From: an uncultured Muribaculum sp.
GTDB lineage: Bacteria > Bacteroidota > Bacteroidia > Bacteroidales > Muribaculaceae
DNA length: 24,976 nt
Direction of reading: 5' to 3'
NCBI GenBank assembly: GCA_910589555.1
Contig: CAJUTE010000039.1
Span: 1 to 24,976 of the forward strand
Part shown: one piece after another, positions 15,740-23,547 of the stretch
Layout of the letters: every line of letters starts with the position of its first letter
How positions within the stretch are numbered: the stretch's first letter is position 1
Position numbers and translations under genes: made by a program
Notes under the pieces: generated by a model
The model's input: only the letters and a program-made list of their open reading frames with translations
Databases searched by the model: none
Told to the model about the DNA's origin: nothing

Positions 15740-15929
15740 TGATTCTTTCAGAATCAGAATAACCCTGATCTCACAACCCGGGGTCTCGCCTTTGGCTCGG
15801 CCCCGGGCTACCGATTGATGAATCCTTTCGGATTCAGGTTGTTTGCGAATTGCGCGGATATTGATGAATCTCTGCAAGGCAGAGAGACCCACGGAAATGT
15901 GTCATAAATTTTTGATTCGGCAAGAATCA
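15740..15929. repeat. Cluster of five short palindromic hairpins
   Basis: Hairpins occur at 15740-15756 (TGATTCT/AGAATCA), 15777-15807 (CCCGGGGTC/GGCCCCGGG with an inner CGCC/GGC(T) stem and TTT loop), 15819-15836 (TGAATCC/GGATTCA), 15869-15885 (TCTCTGC/GCAGAGA) and 15913-15929 (TGATTC/GAATCA). The words GATTGATGAATC and ATTGATGAATC recur before two of them. No ORF is supported. This fills most of the 382-bp gap before the TetR gene. Confidence 0.7.
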
Positions 15930-16010
15930 TCTTGATAGTCGGGAGGTGTATTCAATTGCCATTGTGGGAAGTTTTTCGGTATTTGTTGCACTTTATTCGG
16001 GTAAAATGAG

Positions 16011-16019
16011 TAATTTCGC
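16011..16019 (+). promoter_or_regulatory. Possible -7 box for the tetR-fabH unit
   Basis: TAATTTCGC matches TAnnTTTGC with one mismatch, 28 nt before ATG 16047. TTG at 15986-15988 gives a rather long 22-nt spacer. Confidence 0.4.
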
Positions 16020-16046
16020 ACAGCCAAAACTTTATTGTGCAATTTG

Positions 16047-16640
16047 ATGGTTATAAAAACTCGCGAGAAATTGATAGACGTAGCCCGTCAGCTCTTTGCC
16101 CATAAGGGTATTGAGAATACCACTATGAGCGACATAGCCAATGCCTCAGACAAAGGCAGGCGCACTATTTACACTTATTTCAAAAGTAAGAAAGAGATCT
16201 ACAATGCAGTCATAGAGCGCGAGAGCGAGCAGCTTGTGGCACGGCTTCGGGATGTTGTGAAGTCGGATTTGTCGCCTGAGGAGAAACTCAACCGTTTTAT
16301 CGACTTGCGTGTTGATGTAATAGTCGAGGCGATCATGCAGTATTATGACGGGAATGTGATGCTTCGCTCCTTGTTCATGCGCAATGTCAAGAAGATAGAG
16401 AAGATACGTTATATGGCGCTTGAAAAGGAGCGTGAGATTCTTGACGAGATAGTAAGGGAGGGTCTTAAAAGCGGTGTTTTCGATGCCGAAAGGACCCGCG
16501 ACCTCTTTCCTGCGGTGGTGATGATATTCCAAGGTCTTGAGCTGTCATATCTTCGGAATAATTTCACTCGCCTTGGGCTTGACAAGGATATGATTAAGGA
16601 AAACATAAGACACCATATTTTATCAGCAATAACAAAATAA
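16047..16640 (+). CDS. TetR/AcrR family transcriptional regulator
   Basis: A 197 aa regulator. The N-terminal HTH (about 10-50) is clear: REKLIDVARQLFAHKGIENT, then TMSDIANASDKGRRTIYTYF with the YFKSKKEIY end typical of TetR. The C-terminal all-helical domain (60-197) would bind an unknown ligand and dimerise. ATG 16047 (MVIKTREK) is chosen; the longer frame from TTG 16035 adds four residues with no support. It lies 7 nt before the KAS III gene, suggesting the local fatty-acid genes are under its control, possibly sensing an acyl-CoA or acyl-ACP. That link is inference from position. Confidence 0.92.
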   Translation: MVIKTREKLIDVARQLFAHKGIENTTMSDIANASDKGRRTIYTYFKSKKEIYNAVIERESEQLVARLRDVVKSDLSPEEKLNRFIDLRVDVIVEAIMQYYDGNVMLRSLFMRNVKKIEKIRYMALEKEREILDEIVREGLKSGVFDAERTRDLFPAVVMIFQGLELSYLRNNFTRLGLDKDMIKENIRHHILSAITK

Positions 16641-16647
16641 AACAGAT

Positions 16648-17598
16648 ATGACGATGTATATAAATTCTACGGGCTATTATGTTCCGTCGGCACGAGTGGA
16701 CAATGCTTATTTCGAGAAAGTAAACGGCTTGACCGATGACTGGATTGTGAAGCGCACCGGAATCAAGACGCGTTCACGCGCCGGCGAAGGCGAGGGTCAC
16801 AATTCGATGGGTCTTGCGGCTATCGCCGATGCGTTGAAAACTCTTCCGTATGACATCAAGGATGTTGACCTGATTGTGTCGGCATCATATTCTCCCTACG
16901 ATACAGTGGCTACTCTTGCCCATATCGCACAGAGGGAGTATGATATAGATGGCGCCAAGGCTGTTTATGTGTCATCGGCTTGCTCGTCGTTTGTGAACGG
17001 TCTTGAGATTGTCGAGACATATTTCGCTGCCGGCAAAGCCAAGAAGGCTCTGCTTGTGTGCTCGGAGCATAATTCATATTATGCCAATGAGTCTGACCCG
17101 AAGGCAGGGCATCTGTGGGGCGACGGCGCTGTAGCGTTTTTCTTGTCTGCCGACAAGGTTGCCGACACCGACGTTAAGGTCGACGGCGTGTTTACCTGCG
17201 GACTTGGCAATATCGGCAAAGGTCCTGAAGGTGTGTTGCTTCGTCCGAAAGAGGGTGGCATCATGATGCCCGACGGCAAAGATGTGTTTGTCAACGCTTG
17301 TCAGAACATGATCCGCGCGCTCAATGAGGTGACTGCGCCGCAAGGCATGACCCCGTCGGATCTTGATTATATCATCACGCATCAGGCAAATAAGCGCATT
17401 GTGGCTCAGGTGGCTCACCAGCTTGAAATGAGCGATGATTCTTTCCTCAACAATATCGAGGAGCTCGGCAACACGGGTTCAGCAAGCTGCGCCCTTGTTT
17501 TCGCCCAGAACCGTGAAAATTTCAAAAAGGGTCAGAAGATAGGACTCACAGTGTTTGGCGGCGGATATTCTTGCGGAGCATTTTTGGTGGAGATATAA
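16648..17598 (+). CDS. 3-oxoacyl-ACP synthase III (KAS III, FabH-like)
   Basis: Thiolase-fold condensing enzyme of 316 aa that would join an acyl-CoA primer to malonyl-ACP. The catalytic triad is Cys112 (SSACSSF), His245 (THQANKR) and Asn275 (NTGSAS); WGDGAVA (157-163) and the C-terminal GGGYSCGAFLVEI are also typical. The N-terminus (INSTGYYVPSARVDN, DDWIVKRTGIKTR) is somewhat shorter and more diverged than housekeeping FabH, so it may be a paralogue with another primer preference, for example branched or longer acyl chains. ATG 16654 (MYIN) is an alternative start. It follows tetR by 7 nt; the fabG promoter begins in its 3' end. Confidence 0.92.
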   Translation: MTMYINSTGYYVPSARVDNAYFEKVNGLTDDWIVKRTGIKTRSRAGEGEGHNSMGLAAIADALKTLPYDIKDVDLIVSASYSPYDTVATLAHIAQREYDIDGAKAVYVSSACSSFVNGLEIVETYFAAGKAKKALLVCSEHNSYYANESDPKAGHLWGDGAVAFFLSADKVADTDVKVDGVFTCGLGNIGKGPEGVLLRPKEGGIMMPDGKDVFVNACQNMIRALNEVTAPQGMTPSDLDYIITHQANKRIVAQVAHQLEMSDDSFLNNIEELGNTGSASCALVFAQNRENFKKGQKIGLTVFGGGYSCGAFLVEI

Positions 17599-17614
17599 TA
17601 ATTAATTAACTTTG
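17583..17614 (+). promoter_or_regulatory. Promoter of fabG, nested in the 3' end of the KAS III gene
   Basis: TTTG (17583-17586), a 20-nt spacer and TAACTTTG (17607-17614) match the consensus. The -33 element lies inside the last codons of the KAS III gene. Confidence 0.7.
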
Positions 17615-17615
17615 T

Positions 17616-17640
17616 GAGACCGTCATTTAATGGCGGTCTC
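17616..17640 (+). promoter_or_regulatory. Inverted repeat at the predicted fabG transcription start
   Basis: Arms GAGACCGTCAT (17616-17626) and ATGGCGGTCTC (17630-17640) pair over 11 bp with one G-U and a TTA loop. No T-run follows, so it is a poor terminator. It begins 2 nt after the -7 box, so it could be an operator, an mRNA 5' stabiliser or an attenuator-like leader. Confidence 0.6.
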
Positions 17641-17662
17641 AATGCAAACAAAAACAGTATAT

Positions 17663-18409
17663 ATGAAACTACTTGAAGGAAAGACCGCCCTTATCACCGG
17701 TGCGGCACGCGGAATCGGCAAGGCTCTTGCCCTGCGTTTCGCCCAGGAGGGCGCCAATATCGCCTTTACCGACCTTGTTATCGATGAAAACGGAGAAGCA
17801 ACCGAGCGCGAAATCGCAGCTCTTGGCGTTAAGGTGAAGGGTTATGCTTCTAACGCTGCCGATTTTAACCAGACCAAGGAGGTTGTGGATCAGATTAAGA
17901 AGGATTTCGGCTCAATTGATATTCTCGTTAACAATGCAGGCATCACCAAGGATGGTCTTATGCTGCGCATGACCGAAGCTCAGTGGGATGCCGTTATCGC
18001 TGTAAACCTTAAGAGCGCGTTCAACTTTATCAATGCGGTTCTTCCGATCATGGTGCGCCAGCGTGCAGGTTCCATCATCAACATGGCTTCAGTGGTAGGT
18101 GTTCACGGTAATGCCGGTCAAGCCAACTATGCCGCATCAAAGGCAGGACTTATCGCTCTTGCCAAGTCAATCGCTCAGGAAGTGGGCAGCCGTGGTGTGC
18201 GTGCCAACGCTATCGCTCCGGGCTTCATCGAAACCGCAATGACAGCCGCTCTTCCCGACGATATCCGTGCAGAATGGGTAAACAAGATTCCTTTGCGTCG
18301 CGGAGGTCAGGTAGAGGATATCGCCAATGTGGCTGTGTTCCTTGCTTCTGATATGTCAAGCTATGTGACCGGTCAAGTGATCCAGGTTGACGGCGGTATG
18401 AACATGTAA
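17663..18409 (+). CDS. fabG: 3-oxoacyl-ACP reductase (FabG)
   Basis: Short-chain dehydrogenase/reductase of 248 aa that reduces 3-oxoacyl-ACP with NADPH in fatty-acid elongation; cytosolic. The cofactor motif TGAARGIG (12-19), NNAG (90-93), and the catalytic tetrad Asn115, Ser143, Tyr156, Lys160 (YAASK) are all present. The C-terminal VTGQVIQVDGGMNM is characteristic of FabG rather than a general SDR. ATG 17663 (MKLLEGKTALITG) is the start; the extension to 17630 runs through the 5' inverted repeat and is rejected. It has its own promoter and is followed after 6 nt by DUF4290. Confidence 0.95.
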   Translation: MKLLEGKTALITGAARGIGKALALRFAQEGANIAFTDLVIDENGEATEREIAALGVKVKGYASNAADFNQTKEVVDQIKKDFGSIDILVNNAGITKDGLMLRMTEAQWDAVIAVNLKSAFNFINAVLPIMVRQRAGSIINMASVVGVHGNAGQANYAASKAGLIALAKSIAQEVGSRGVRANAIAPGFIETAMTAALPDDIRAEWVNKIPLRRGGQVEDIANVAVFLASDMSSYVTGQVIQVDGGMNM

Positions 18410-18415
18410 TTTGTG

Positions 18416-19009
18416 ATGCTGACTTACAATACACAATTAAAAAAACTCATCCTTCCGGAGTATGGGCGCAACATCCAGCAGATGGTGGACTATTGTGTCA
18501 CCATTCCTGACCGGGAGGAACGCACAGTGTGCGCTTATTCAATCATCGCGTCGATGGGGAATTTATTTCCCCAGCTTCGCGACGTTGAAGATTTCAAACA
18601 TAAATTGTGGGATCATCTTGCAATCATGTCCGACTTCAAACTCGACATCGATTATCCATGCGAGGTGATCAAGCCCGAGAGCCTTGATTCACGCCCCGAG
18701 CCTATTCCTTACGAGCTGTCCGATATACGCTTCCGCCATTACGGCAAGTATATAGAGCTTATGATAGCCAAGGCTGTGGCTATGGAGCCCGGTGAAGAAA
18801 AGGACGCCCTTGTGGATCTCATCGCCAACCACATGAAGAAACAGCTTCTTCTTGCTAACCCCGATGGCGTTGAGGATGCCAAGATATTCAAGGATCTTGC
18901 CATGTATAGCCATGGTGCTATCCGTCTTGATCCTGCCGTGCATAAGCTGCATAATTTCAAAGCGGCGCCTGCACCGGCAACAACATCTAAGAAGAAAAAG
19001 AAAAAATAG
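18416..19009 (+). CDS. DUF4290 family protein
   Basis: A 197 aa Bacteroidota-specific protein of unknown function. The N-terminus (MLTYNTQLKKLILPEYGRN) and the helical body with RFRHYGKYIELMI match the DUF4290 pattern as I know it. It ends in an Ala/Pro-rich linker and six lysines (TTSKKKKKK), a flexible basic tail that could touch nucleic acid or membrane phospholipid. ATG 18416 is preferred over the in-frame GTG 18413. It follows fabG by 6 nt and precedes murA by 57 nt; its location among envelope and ribosome-maturation genes suggests a core role but does not define one. Confidence 0.88.
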   Translation: MLTYNTQLKKLILPEYGRNIQQMVDYCVTIPDREERTVCAYSIIASMGNLFPQLRDVEDFKHKLWDHLAIMSDFKLDIDYPCEVIKPESLDSRPEPIPYELSDIRFRHYGKYIELMIAKAVAMEPGEEKDALVDLIANHMKKQLLLANPDGVEDAKIFKDLAMYSHGAIRLDPAVHKLHNFKAAPAPATTSKKKKKK

Positions 19010-19037
19010 CCGGCAATATACGTTTTGCCGGCATTTT
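19009..19037 (+). terminator. Weak hairpin between DUF4290 and murA
   Basis: GCCGGCAA (19009-19016) and TTGCCGGC (19025-19032) form an 8-bp GC-rich stem with an 8-nt loop, followed only by ATTTT. It may attenuate rather than end transcription into murA. Confidence 0.45.
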
Positions 19038-19066
19038 CCATACTGACACTTACCACTATCTTTAAC

Positions 19067-20374
19067 ATGAGCACATTTATCGTAGAAGGCGGACATAAGC
19101 TTCATGGCGAAATCACGCCGCAGGGAGCAAAAAACGAGGCACTTGAGGTGATTTGCGCCACATTGTTGACCTCTGACAAGGTCGAAATGCACAATATTCC
19201 TGACATACTGGATATCAACAACCTTATATCCATGCTCTCAGAGATAGGTGTCAAGGTGGAAAAACTTGCCCCTCATTCCTATTCATTTCAAGCCGACAGC
19301 GTGAATATCGATTATCTCAAGTCGGCTGAATATCTTAAACGGTCGGCTTCTTTGCGCGGCTCGGTGATGTTTGTGGGGCCACTTCTGGCACGGTTCGGTT
19401 ATGCGGTTTTGCCTAAGCCCGGAGGCGACAAGATAGGTCGCCGCCGTCTTGACACTCATTTCATAGGTATCCAGAAACTCGGTGCGGAATTTGAATACAA
19501 CGAGGAGCTTCAGGCTTATGAGATATTCGGCAACTCACTGCGCGGAACTTATATGCTGCTTGATGAGGCATCGGTTACCGGCACTGCCAATATCGTAATG
19601 GCTTCGGTGCTTGCCGAGGGGACGACCACCATCTACAATGCCGCTTGCGAGCCATATATCCAGCAATTGTGCAAGATGCTCAACCGCATGGGCGCCGATA
19701 TAAGCGGAATCGGCTCCAACCTTCTTACGATAAACGGTGTGAAGGAGCTTCACGGCACCTCCCACACCATGCTTCCCGACATGATTGAGGTGGGCAGTTT
19801 CATCGGCATGGCGGCAATGACCGGCAGCGAGATTCTGCTGAAGGGGGTGAGCCATGACGACCTTGGTATCATGCCCGACAATTTCACCCGCATGGGTATA
19901 GAGTTGCAGCGTCAGGGCGAAGATCTGTTTATTCCGGCTCATAAACACTATACGATCGACACATTCCTTGACGGCTCGATAATGACGTTTGCCGACGCTC
20001 CCTGGCCGGGGCTGTCGCCTGACTTGCTCAGTATTTTTCTTGTTGTGGCTACACAGGCTAAGGGAAGTGTGCTGATTCACCAGAAAATGTTTGAGAGCCG
20101 CTTGTTCTTTGTTGATAAACTTATCGACATGGGCGCGCAGATAATATTGTGTGATCCTCACCGCGCGGCGGTTATCGGTTCGGGCAAGCTGCATTCTCTG
20201 CGAGCTACCAATATGGTTTCGCCCGATATACGTGCCGGTATCGCGATGCTTATCGCGGCTATGGGCGCCAAGGGCACGAGCCGCATCCACAATGTGGACC
20301 AGATAGACCGAGGTTATGAGTCGATAGACAAGCGCCTGAACCAAATAGGCGCCAATATACTGAGAGTCGATTAA
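19067..20374 (+). CDS. murA: UDP-N-acetylglucosamine 1-carboxyvinyltransferase (MurA), Asp-type
   Basis: First committed step of peptidoglycan synthesis: transfers enolpyruvate from PEP to UDP-GlcNAc in the cytosol. The 435 aa EPSP-synthase-like fold has Lys22-Asn23 (GAKNEA), Asp319 (GLSPDLL), and the C-terminal HNVDQIDRGYESIDKRLNQIGA (split here). In the active-site loop LPKPGGDKIGRRRLDTH the residue aligned with E. coli Cys115 is Asp121. Cys-to-Asp enzymes are known to stay active and to escape alkylation by fosfomycin. ATG 19067 (MSTFIVEGG) is chosen; the upstream frame from 19025 adds residues not seen in the family. rimM follows after 11 nt. Confidence 0.96.
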   Translation: MSTFIVEGGHKLHGEITPQGAKNEALEVICATLLTSDKVEMHNIPDILDINNLISMLSEIGVKVEKLAPHSYSFQADSVNIDYLKSAEYLKRSASLRGSVMFVGPLLARFGYAVLPKPGGDKIGRRRLDTHFIGIQKLGAEFEYNEELQAYEIFGNSLRGTYMLLDEASVTGTANIVMASVLAEGTTTIYNAACEPYIQQLCKMLNRMGADISGIGSNLLTINGVKELHGTSHTMLPDMIEVGSFIGMAAMTGSEILLKGVSHDDLGIMPDNFTRMGIELQRQGEDLFIPAHKHYTIDTFLDGSIMTFADAPWPGLSPDLLSIFLVVATQAKGSVLIHQKMFESRLFFVDKLIDMGAQIILCDPHRAAVIGSGKLHSLRATNMVSPDIRAGIAMLIAAMGAKGTSRIHNVDQIDRGYESIDKRLNQIGANILRVD

Positions 20375-20385
20375 TAAGACAGTGT

Positions 20386-20910
20386 ATGATTGAGAGCAGT
20401 GAACTTATAGAGATAGGGCAGCTCGGCAAGCCCCACGGTATAAAGGGTGAGCTTAATGCTGTCATTGACGAGAGTGTCGACATCGAGCGCCTTGAAAAGG
20501 TGGCTCTTGACATTGACGGCATTTATGTGCCATTTTTCTTTAATTCCATTCGGCCGAAACGTCATGATTCGGTTATAGTGGAGATTGACGGAATTGATTC
20601 GGAGGAAAAGGCGGCGAAGCTTGTCAATAAGACTCTGTATGCCTTTATCGCCGATGATGTGAAAACTGAAGATGAGGATGGCGGCTTGTATGCCTCTGAC
20701 CTTATAGGCTATGCCATAGTCCATGCCGACGGACGCAAAGTGGGCGTCATAACCGACATAAATGATTCTACTGAAAATGCCCTGTTTATCGTAGAGCTTC
20801 CAAATGGCAAGAGCACATATATTCCTATCGCCGATGAGTTGATCGATGAGATAAACGAGGAGGAGAAATATATAGTGATGACATTGCCCGAGGGAATTCT
20901 TGACCTGTAG
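20386..20910 (+). CDS. rimM: Ribosome maturation factor RimM
   Basis: Binds 30S subunits through protein S19 and helps mature the 16S 3' domain. The 174 aa protein has the N-terminal RimM beta-barrel (GQLGKPHGIKGELNA at about 12-26) and a C-terminal PRC-barrel (about 96-174, with YASDLIGYAIV and the YIPIADELIDEI end). ATG 20386 gives a normal N-terminus. It lies 11 nt after murA, a pairing that recurs in Bacteroidota as I recall. Downstream the convergent glycosyltransferase stop is only 37 bp away and no terminator is clear. Confidence 0.95.
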   Translation: MIESSELIEIGQLGKPHGIKGELNAVIDESVDIERLEKVALDIDGIYVPFFFNSIRPKRHDSVIVEIDGIDSEEKAAKLVNKTLYAFIADDVKTEDEDGGLYASDLIGYAIVHADGRKVGVITDINDSTENALFIVELPNGKSTYIPIADELIDEINEEEKYIVMTLPEGILDL

Positions 20911-20947
20911 GCAGCAACGGTGTTTGCAGGATTGAGGGAATTATATA

Positions 20948-21901
20948 TCAGTCCCACAGCTTGTCCTTGATGGCATATCGAGGACGATTTTTCACTTCGT
21001 TGAATATTTTGCCCACATATTCTCCCACTATTCCTATACCTATCAGAATGAGGCTGCCGAGGAACCACACTGATATCATCAGCGAGGTCCAGCCTGAGTA
21101 GGTATTGTGGGTGAAGTAGGATGTCATGACATATATGGCAACTATGATGTCGATGAACAGCAGGATTACTCCGGTGGCAAATATGAATCTTATGGGTTTT
21201 GCCGAGAATGATGTGATGCCGTCGATGGAGAAGCTCAGCATCTTGGCAAGAGGGTATTTTGACTCTCCGGCTACGCGTTCGTGGCGCTGATAGGTGACTA
21301 TAGCTGTGTCGAGTCCTATCTGCGGCACTATCCCGCGCAGGAACAGGTTGCTCTCTCCATATTCGCTCAGAAGATCGAGCGCGCGGTTGCTCATCAGACG
21401 GTAGTCGGCGTGGTCATATACTGTGTCGAGTCCCATTCTTTTCTGCAAGTCGTAGAATGCGTGGGCTGTGGTGCGCTTGAACCAAGTGTCGGTACGGCGG
21501 CTTGAACGCACACCGTAGACTATCTCTTTTCCGGCACGGAATTGCTTGACCATTTCGATGATTGCTTCGGGGTCGTCCTGAAGGTCGGCGTCGATTGATA
21601 TTGCGGCGTCACATTTGTCGCGCACTTCCATCAATCCGGCAAGGAGCGCGTATTGGTGTCCACGGTTATGAGCAAGCGACACCCCCTTGATTCTTGAATC
21701 GCGGAGGTGTAGCTTGGTTATAACGTCCCATGTGGCATCGCGGCTGCCATCATTGCTGCACATTATGTAGCTGTGCGGGGATATCAACTCTTCCGCCGCC
21801 ATTCTGTCAAGAAGGGCAAGCAGTGTGTTGGCTGAAATGGGAAGTGCCTCTTCCTCGTTGTAGCAAGGAATGACGATCGCGATGACGGGATTGTGGTTCA
21901 T
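20948..21901 (-). CDS. GT2 glycosyltransferase with C-terminal membrane anchor (GtrB/DPM1-like)
   Basis: Polyprenyl-phosphate sugar transferase type, 317 aa. The GT-A domain shows VIPCYNEEEALP (10-21), SNDGSRDAT (49-57), the DXD-like D104-A-D106 followed by LQDDPE, and YGVRSSR (129-135). Two C-terminal helices (about 235-259 and 271-295) anchor it in the inner membrane. This layout is that of GtrB/Dpm1-like enzymes, which load undecaprenyl phosphate with a hexose for periplasmic or surface glycan modification. The sugar is unknown and no flippase or GtrC gene is nearby. It follows proS by 13 nt and is probably co-transcribed with it. Confidence 0.92.
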   Translation of the reverse strand: MNHNPVIAIVIPCYNEEEALPISANTLLALLDRMAAEELISPHSYIMCSNDGSRDATWDVITKLHLRDSRIKGVSLAHNRGHQYALLAGLMEVRDKCDAAISIDADLQDDPEAIIEMVKQFRAGKEIVYGVRSSRRTDTWFKRTTAHAFYDLQKRMGLDTVYDHADYRLMSNRALDLLSEYGESNLFLRGIVPQIGLDTAIVTYQRHERVAGESKYPLAKMLSFSIDGITSFSAKPIRFIFATGVILLFIDIIVAIYVMTSYFTHNTYSGWTSLMISVWFLGSLILIGIGIVGEYVGKIFNEVKNRPRYAIKDKLWD

Positions 21902-21914
21902 GATGATGAGTGGA

Positions 21915-23396
21915 TTAGTAATTGCGTGCGAAGATTACTCGTTGAGCCGAGGGTTTGCCGGTCACCATGCACACTCCCGGAGTCTTGTCGCCATCGAGAG
22001 GGATGCATCGTATGGTGGCTTTGGTCTCTTCCTTGATTTTCTCCTCGGTTTCGGTAGTTCCGTCCCAGTGAGCGAGGATGAATCCGCCCTTTTCGATCTC
22101 TTTCTTGAATTCGTCGTAGGTGTCGACTGTGCGGGTCTTTGATTCACGCAGCGCGAGCGCTTTCTTGTAGATGTTCTCCTGGATCTCTTCGAGAAGATTT
22201 TTAACAAATTCCTCGATGCCTTCGAGCGGTTCGATCTGCTTTTCGAGAGTGTCGCGGCGCATTACTTCGACAGTGCCGTTTTCGAGGTCGCGGGCACCGA
22301 TGGCAAGACGCACGGGCACACCCTTGAGCTCGTAGTCGGCAAACTTGAATCCCGGGCGGCGGTTGTCGGCGTTGTCATACTTGACGCTTATGCCGAGGGC
22401 GCGGAGTTTGTTGACGATAGGCTCGATGGCTTTGTCGATTTCGGCAATCTGCTCGCTGTTCTTGTAGATGGGGATGATTACTACCTGGATCGGGGCAAGG
22501 TGCGGAGGGAGCACAAGTCCGTTGTCGTCGGAGTGGGTCATGATGAGCGCGCCCATGAGTCGGGTTGACACGCCCCATGATGTAGCCCACACGTATTCGG
22601 GCTTGTTTTCCTTGTTGATGAATGTCACGTCAAATGCCTTGGCGAAGTTTTGTCCGAGGAAGTGTGATGTTCCTGACTGGAGAGCTTTTCCGTCCTGCAT
22701 CATCGCCTCGATGGTGTAGGTGTCGATTGCTCCGGCGAAACGCTCGTTGGCGCTCTTCACGCCCTTCACTACCGGCACAGCCATGAACTTTTCGGCGAAA
22801 TCGGCATAAACTTCGAGCATTTTGCGTGCTTCGGCTTCAGCTTCTTCGCGGGTTGCGTGGGCGGTGTGTCCCTCTTGCCACAAGAACTCGGCGGTGCGGA
22901 GGAACATGCGTGTGCGCATCTCCCAGCGTAGCACGTTGGCCCATTGGTTGCACAGGATGGGGAGGTCGCGGTAGCTTGTGATCCAGTTTTTATAAGTGTT
23001 CCAGATGATGGTTTCCGATGTGGGGCGGATTATTAGCTCCTCTTCGAGCTTAGCATCGGGGTCTACAACAACGCCGTTGCCGTCAGGATCGTTTTTGAGG
23101 CGGTAGTGAGTCACGACCGCACACTCCTTGGCGAACCCTTCCACGTGTTCAGCCTCGCGACATAAGAAAGATTTTGGAATCAACAGCGGGAAGTAGGCGT
23201 TCTGGTGTCCTGTTTCCTTGAACATGGTGTCGAGCTGTCGCTGCATTTTTTCCCAGATGGCATATCCGTATGGCTTTATGACCATACAGCCGCGCACGGC
23301 GCTCTGTTCGGCGAGGTCAGCCTTTACGACAAGTTCGTTATACCATTTTGAATAATCCTCACTTCGTTTGGTGAGATCCTTGAGTTCCTTTGCCAT
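21915..23396 (-). CDS. proS: Prolyl-tRNA synthetase, archaeal/eukaryotic type
   Basis: Charges tRNA-Pro. The 493 aa form lacks the bacterial editing insertion and begins with a class II core: motif 1 region GCMVIKPYGYAIWEKM (36-51), RPTSET (124-129), motif 2 RWEMRTRMFLRTAEFLWQEGHT (split; 157-178), motif 3 GVSTRLMG (275-282) and the anticodon domain (about 302-400). The C-terminal extension ends in Tyr493, as in this subclass; of the four zinc-site cysteines seen in some relatives only two (464, 476) remain, so zinc binding is doubtful. This type is widespread in Bacteroidota. It has a -7 box upstream on the minus strand. Confidence 0.96.
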   Translation of the reverse strand: MAKELKDLTKRSEDYSKWYNELVVKADLAEQSAVRGCMVIKPYGYAIWEKMQRQLDTMFKETGHQNAYFPLLIPKSFLCREAEHVEGFAKECAVVTHYRLKNDPDGNGVVVDPDAKLEEELIIRPTSETIIWNTYKNWITSYRDLPILCNQWANVLRWEMRTRMFLRTAEFLWQEGHTAHATREEAEAEARKMLEVYADFAEKFMAVPVVKGVKSANERFAGAIDTYTIEAMMQDGKALQSGTSHFLGQNFAKAFDVTFINKENKPEYVWATSWGVSTRLMGALIMTHSDDNGLVLPPHLAPIQVVIIPIYKNSEQIAEIDKAIEPIVNKLRALGISVKYDNADNRRPGFKFADYELKGVPVRLAIGARDLENGTVEVMRRDTLEKQIEPLEGIEEFVKNLLEEIQENIYKKALALRESKTRTVDTYDEFKKEIEKGGFILAHWDGTTETEEKIKEETKATIRCIPLDGDKTPGVCMVTGKPSAQRVIFARNY

Positions 23397-23438
23397 AGCA
23401 AGTTATGATATAGTTTTTTGAGATGATTCTATTATCTT

Positions 23439-23447
23439 GCAAAGGTA
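23439..23447 (-). promoter_or_regulatory. Promoter -7 box for proS
   Basis: On the minus strand TACCTTTGC is a full match to TAnnTTTGC, 43 nt before the proS ATG. No clear -33 TTTG is seen. Confidence 0.6.
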
Positions 23448-23547
23448 CAAAAAATGATGGACATCCTATTCGTTTTACATGAATTTTGTGCTACCCAGCG
23501 GAGCAGTGTCGTTTGATATAGCCCCATGATGTCCGTCTTTAGGTAGG

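Noticed and set aside
17616..17640. Terminator between the KAS III gene and fabG
   Set aside because: The stem is good but no T-run follows and it sits at the predicted fabG start, so a regulatory role is more likely.
17630..17662. Longer FabG N-terminus
   Set aside because: It translates the 5' inverted repeat; family alignment supports MKLLEGKTALITG at 17663.
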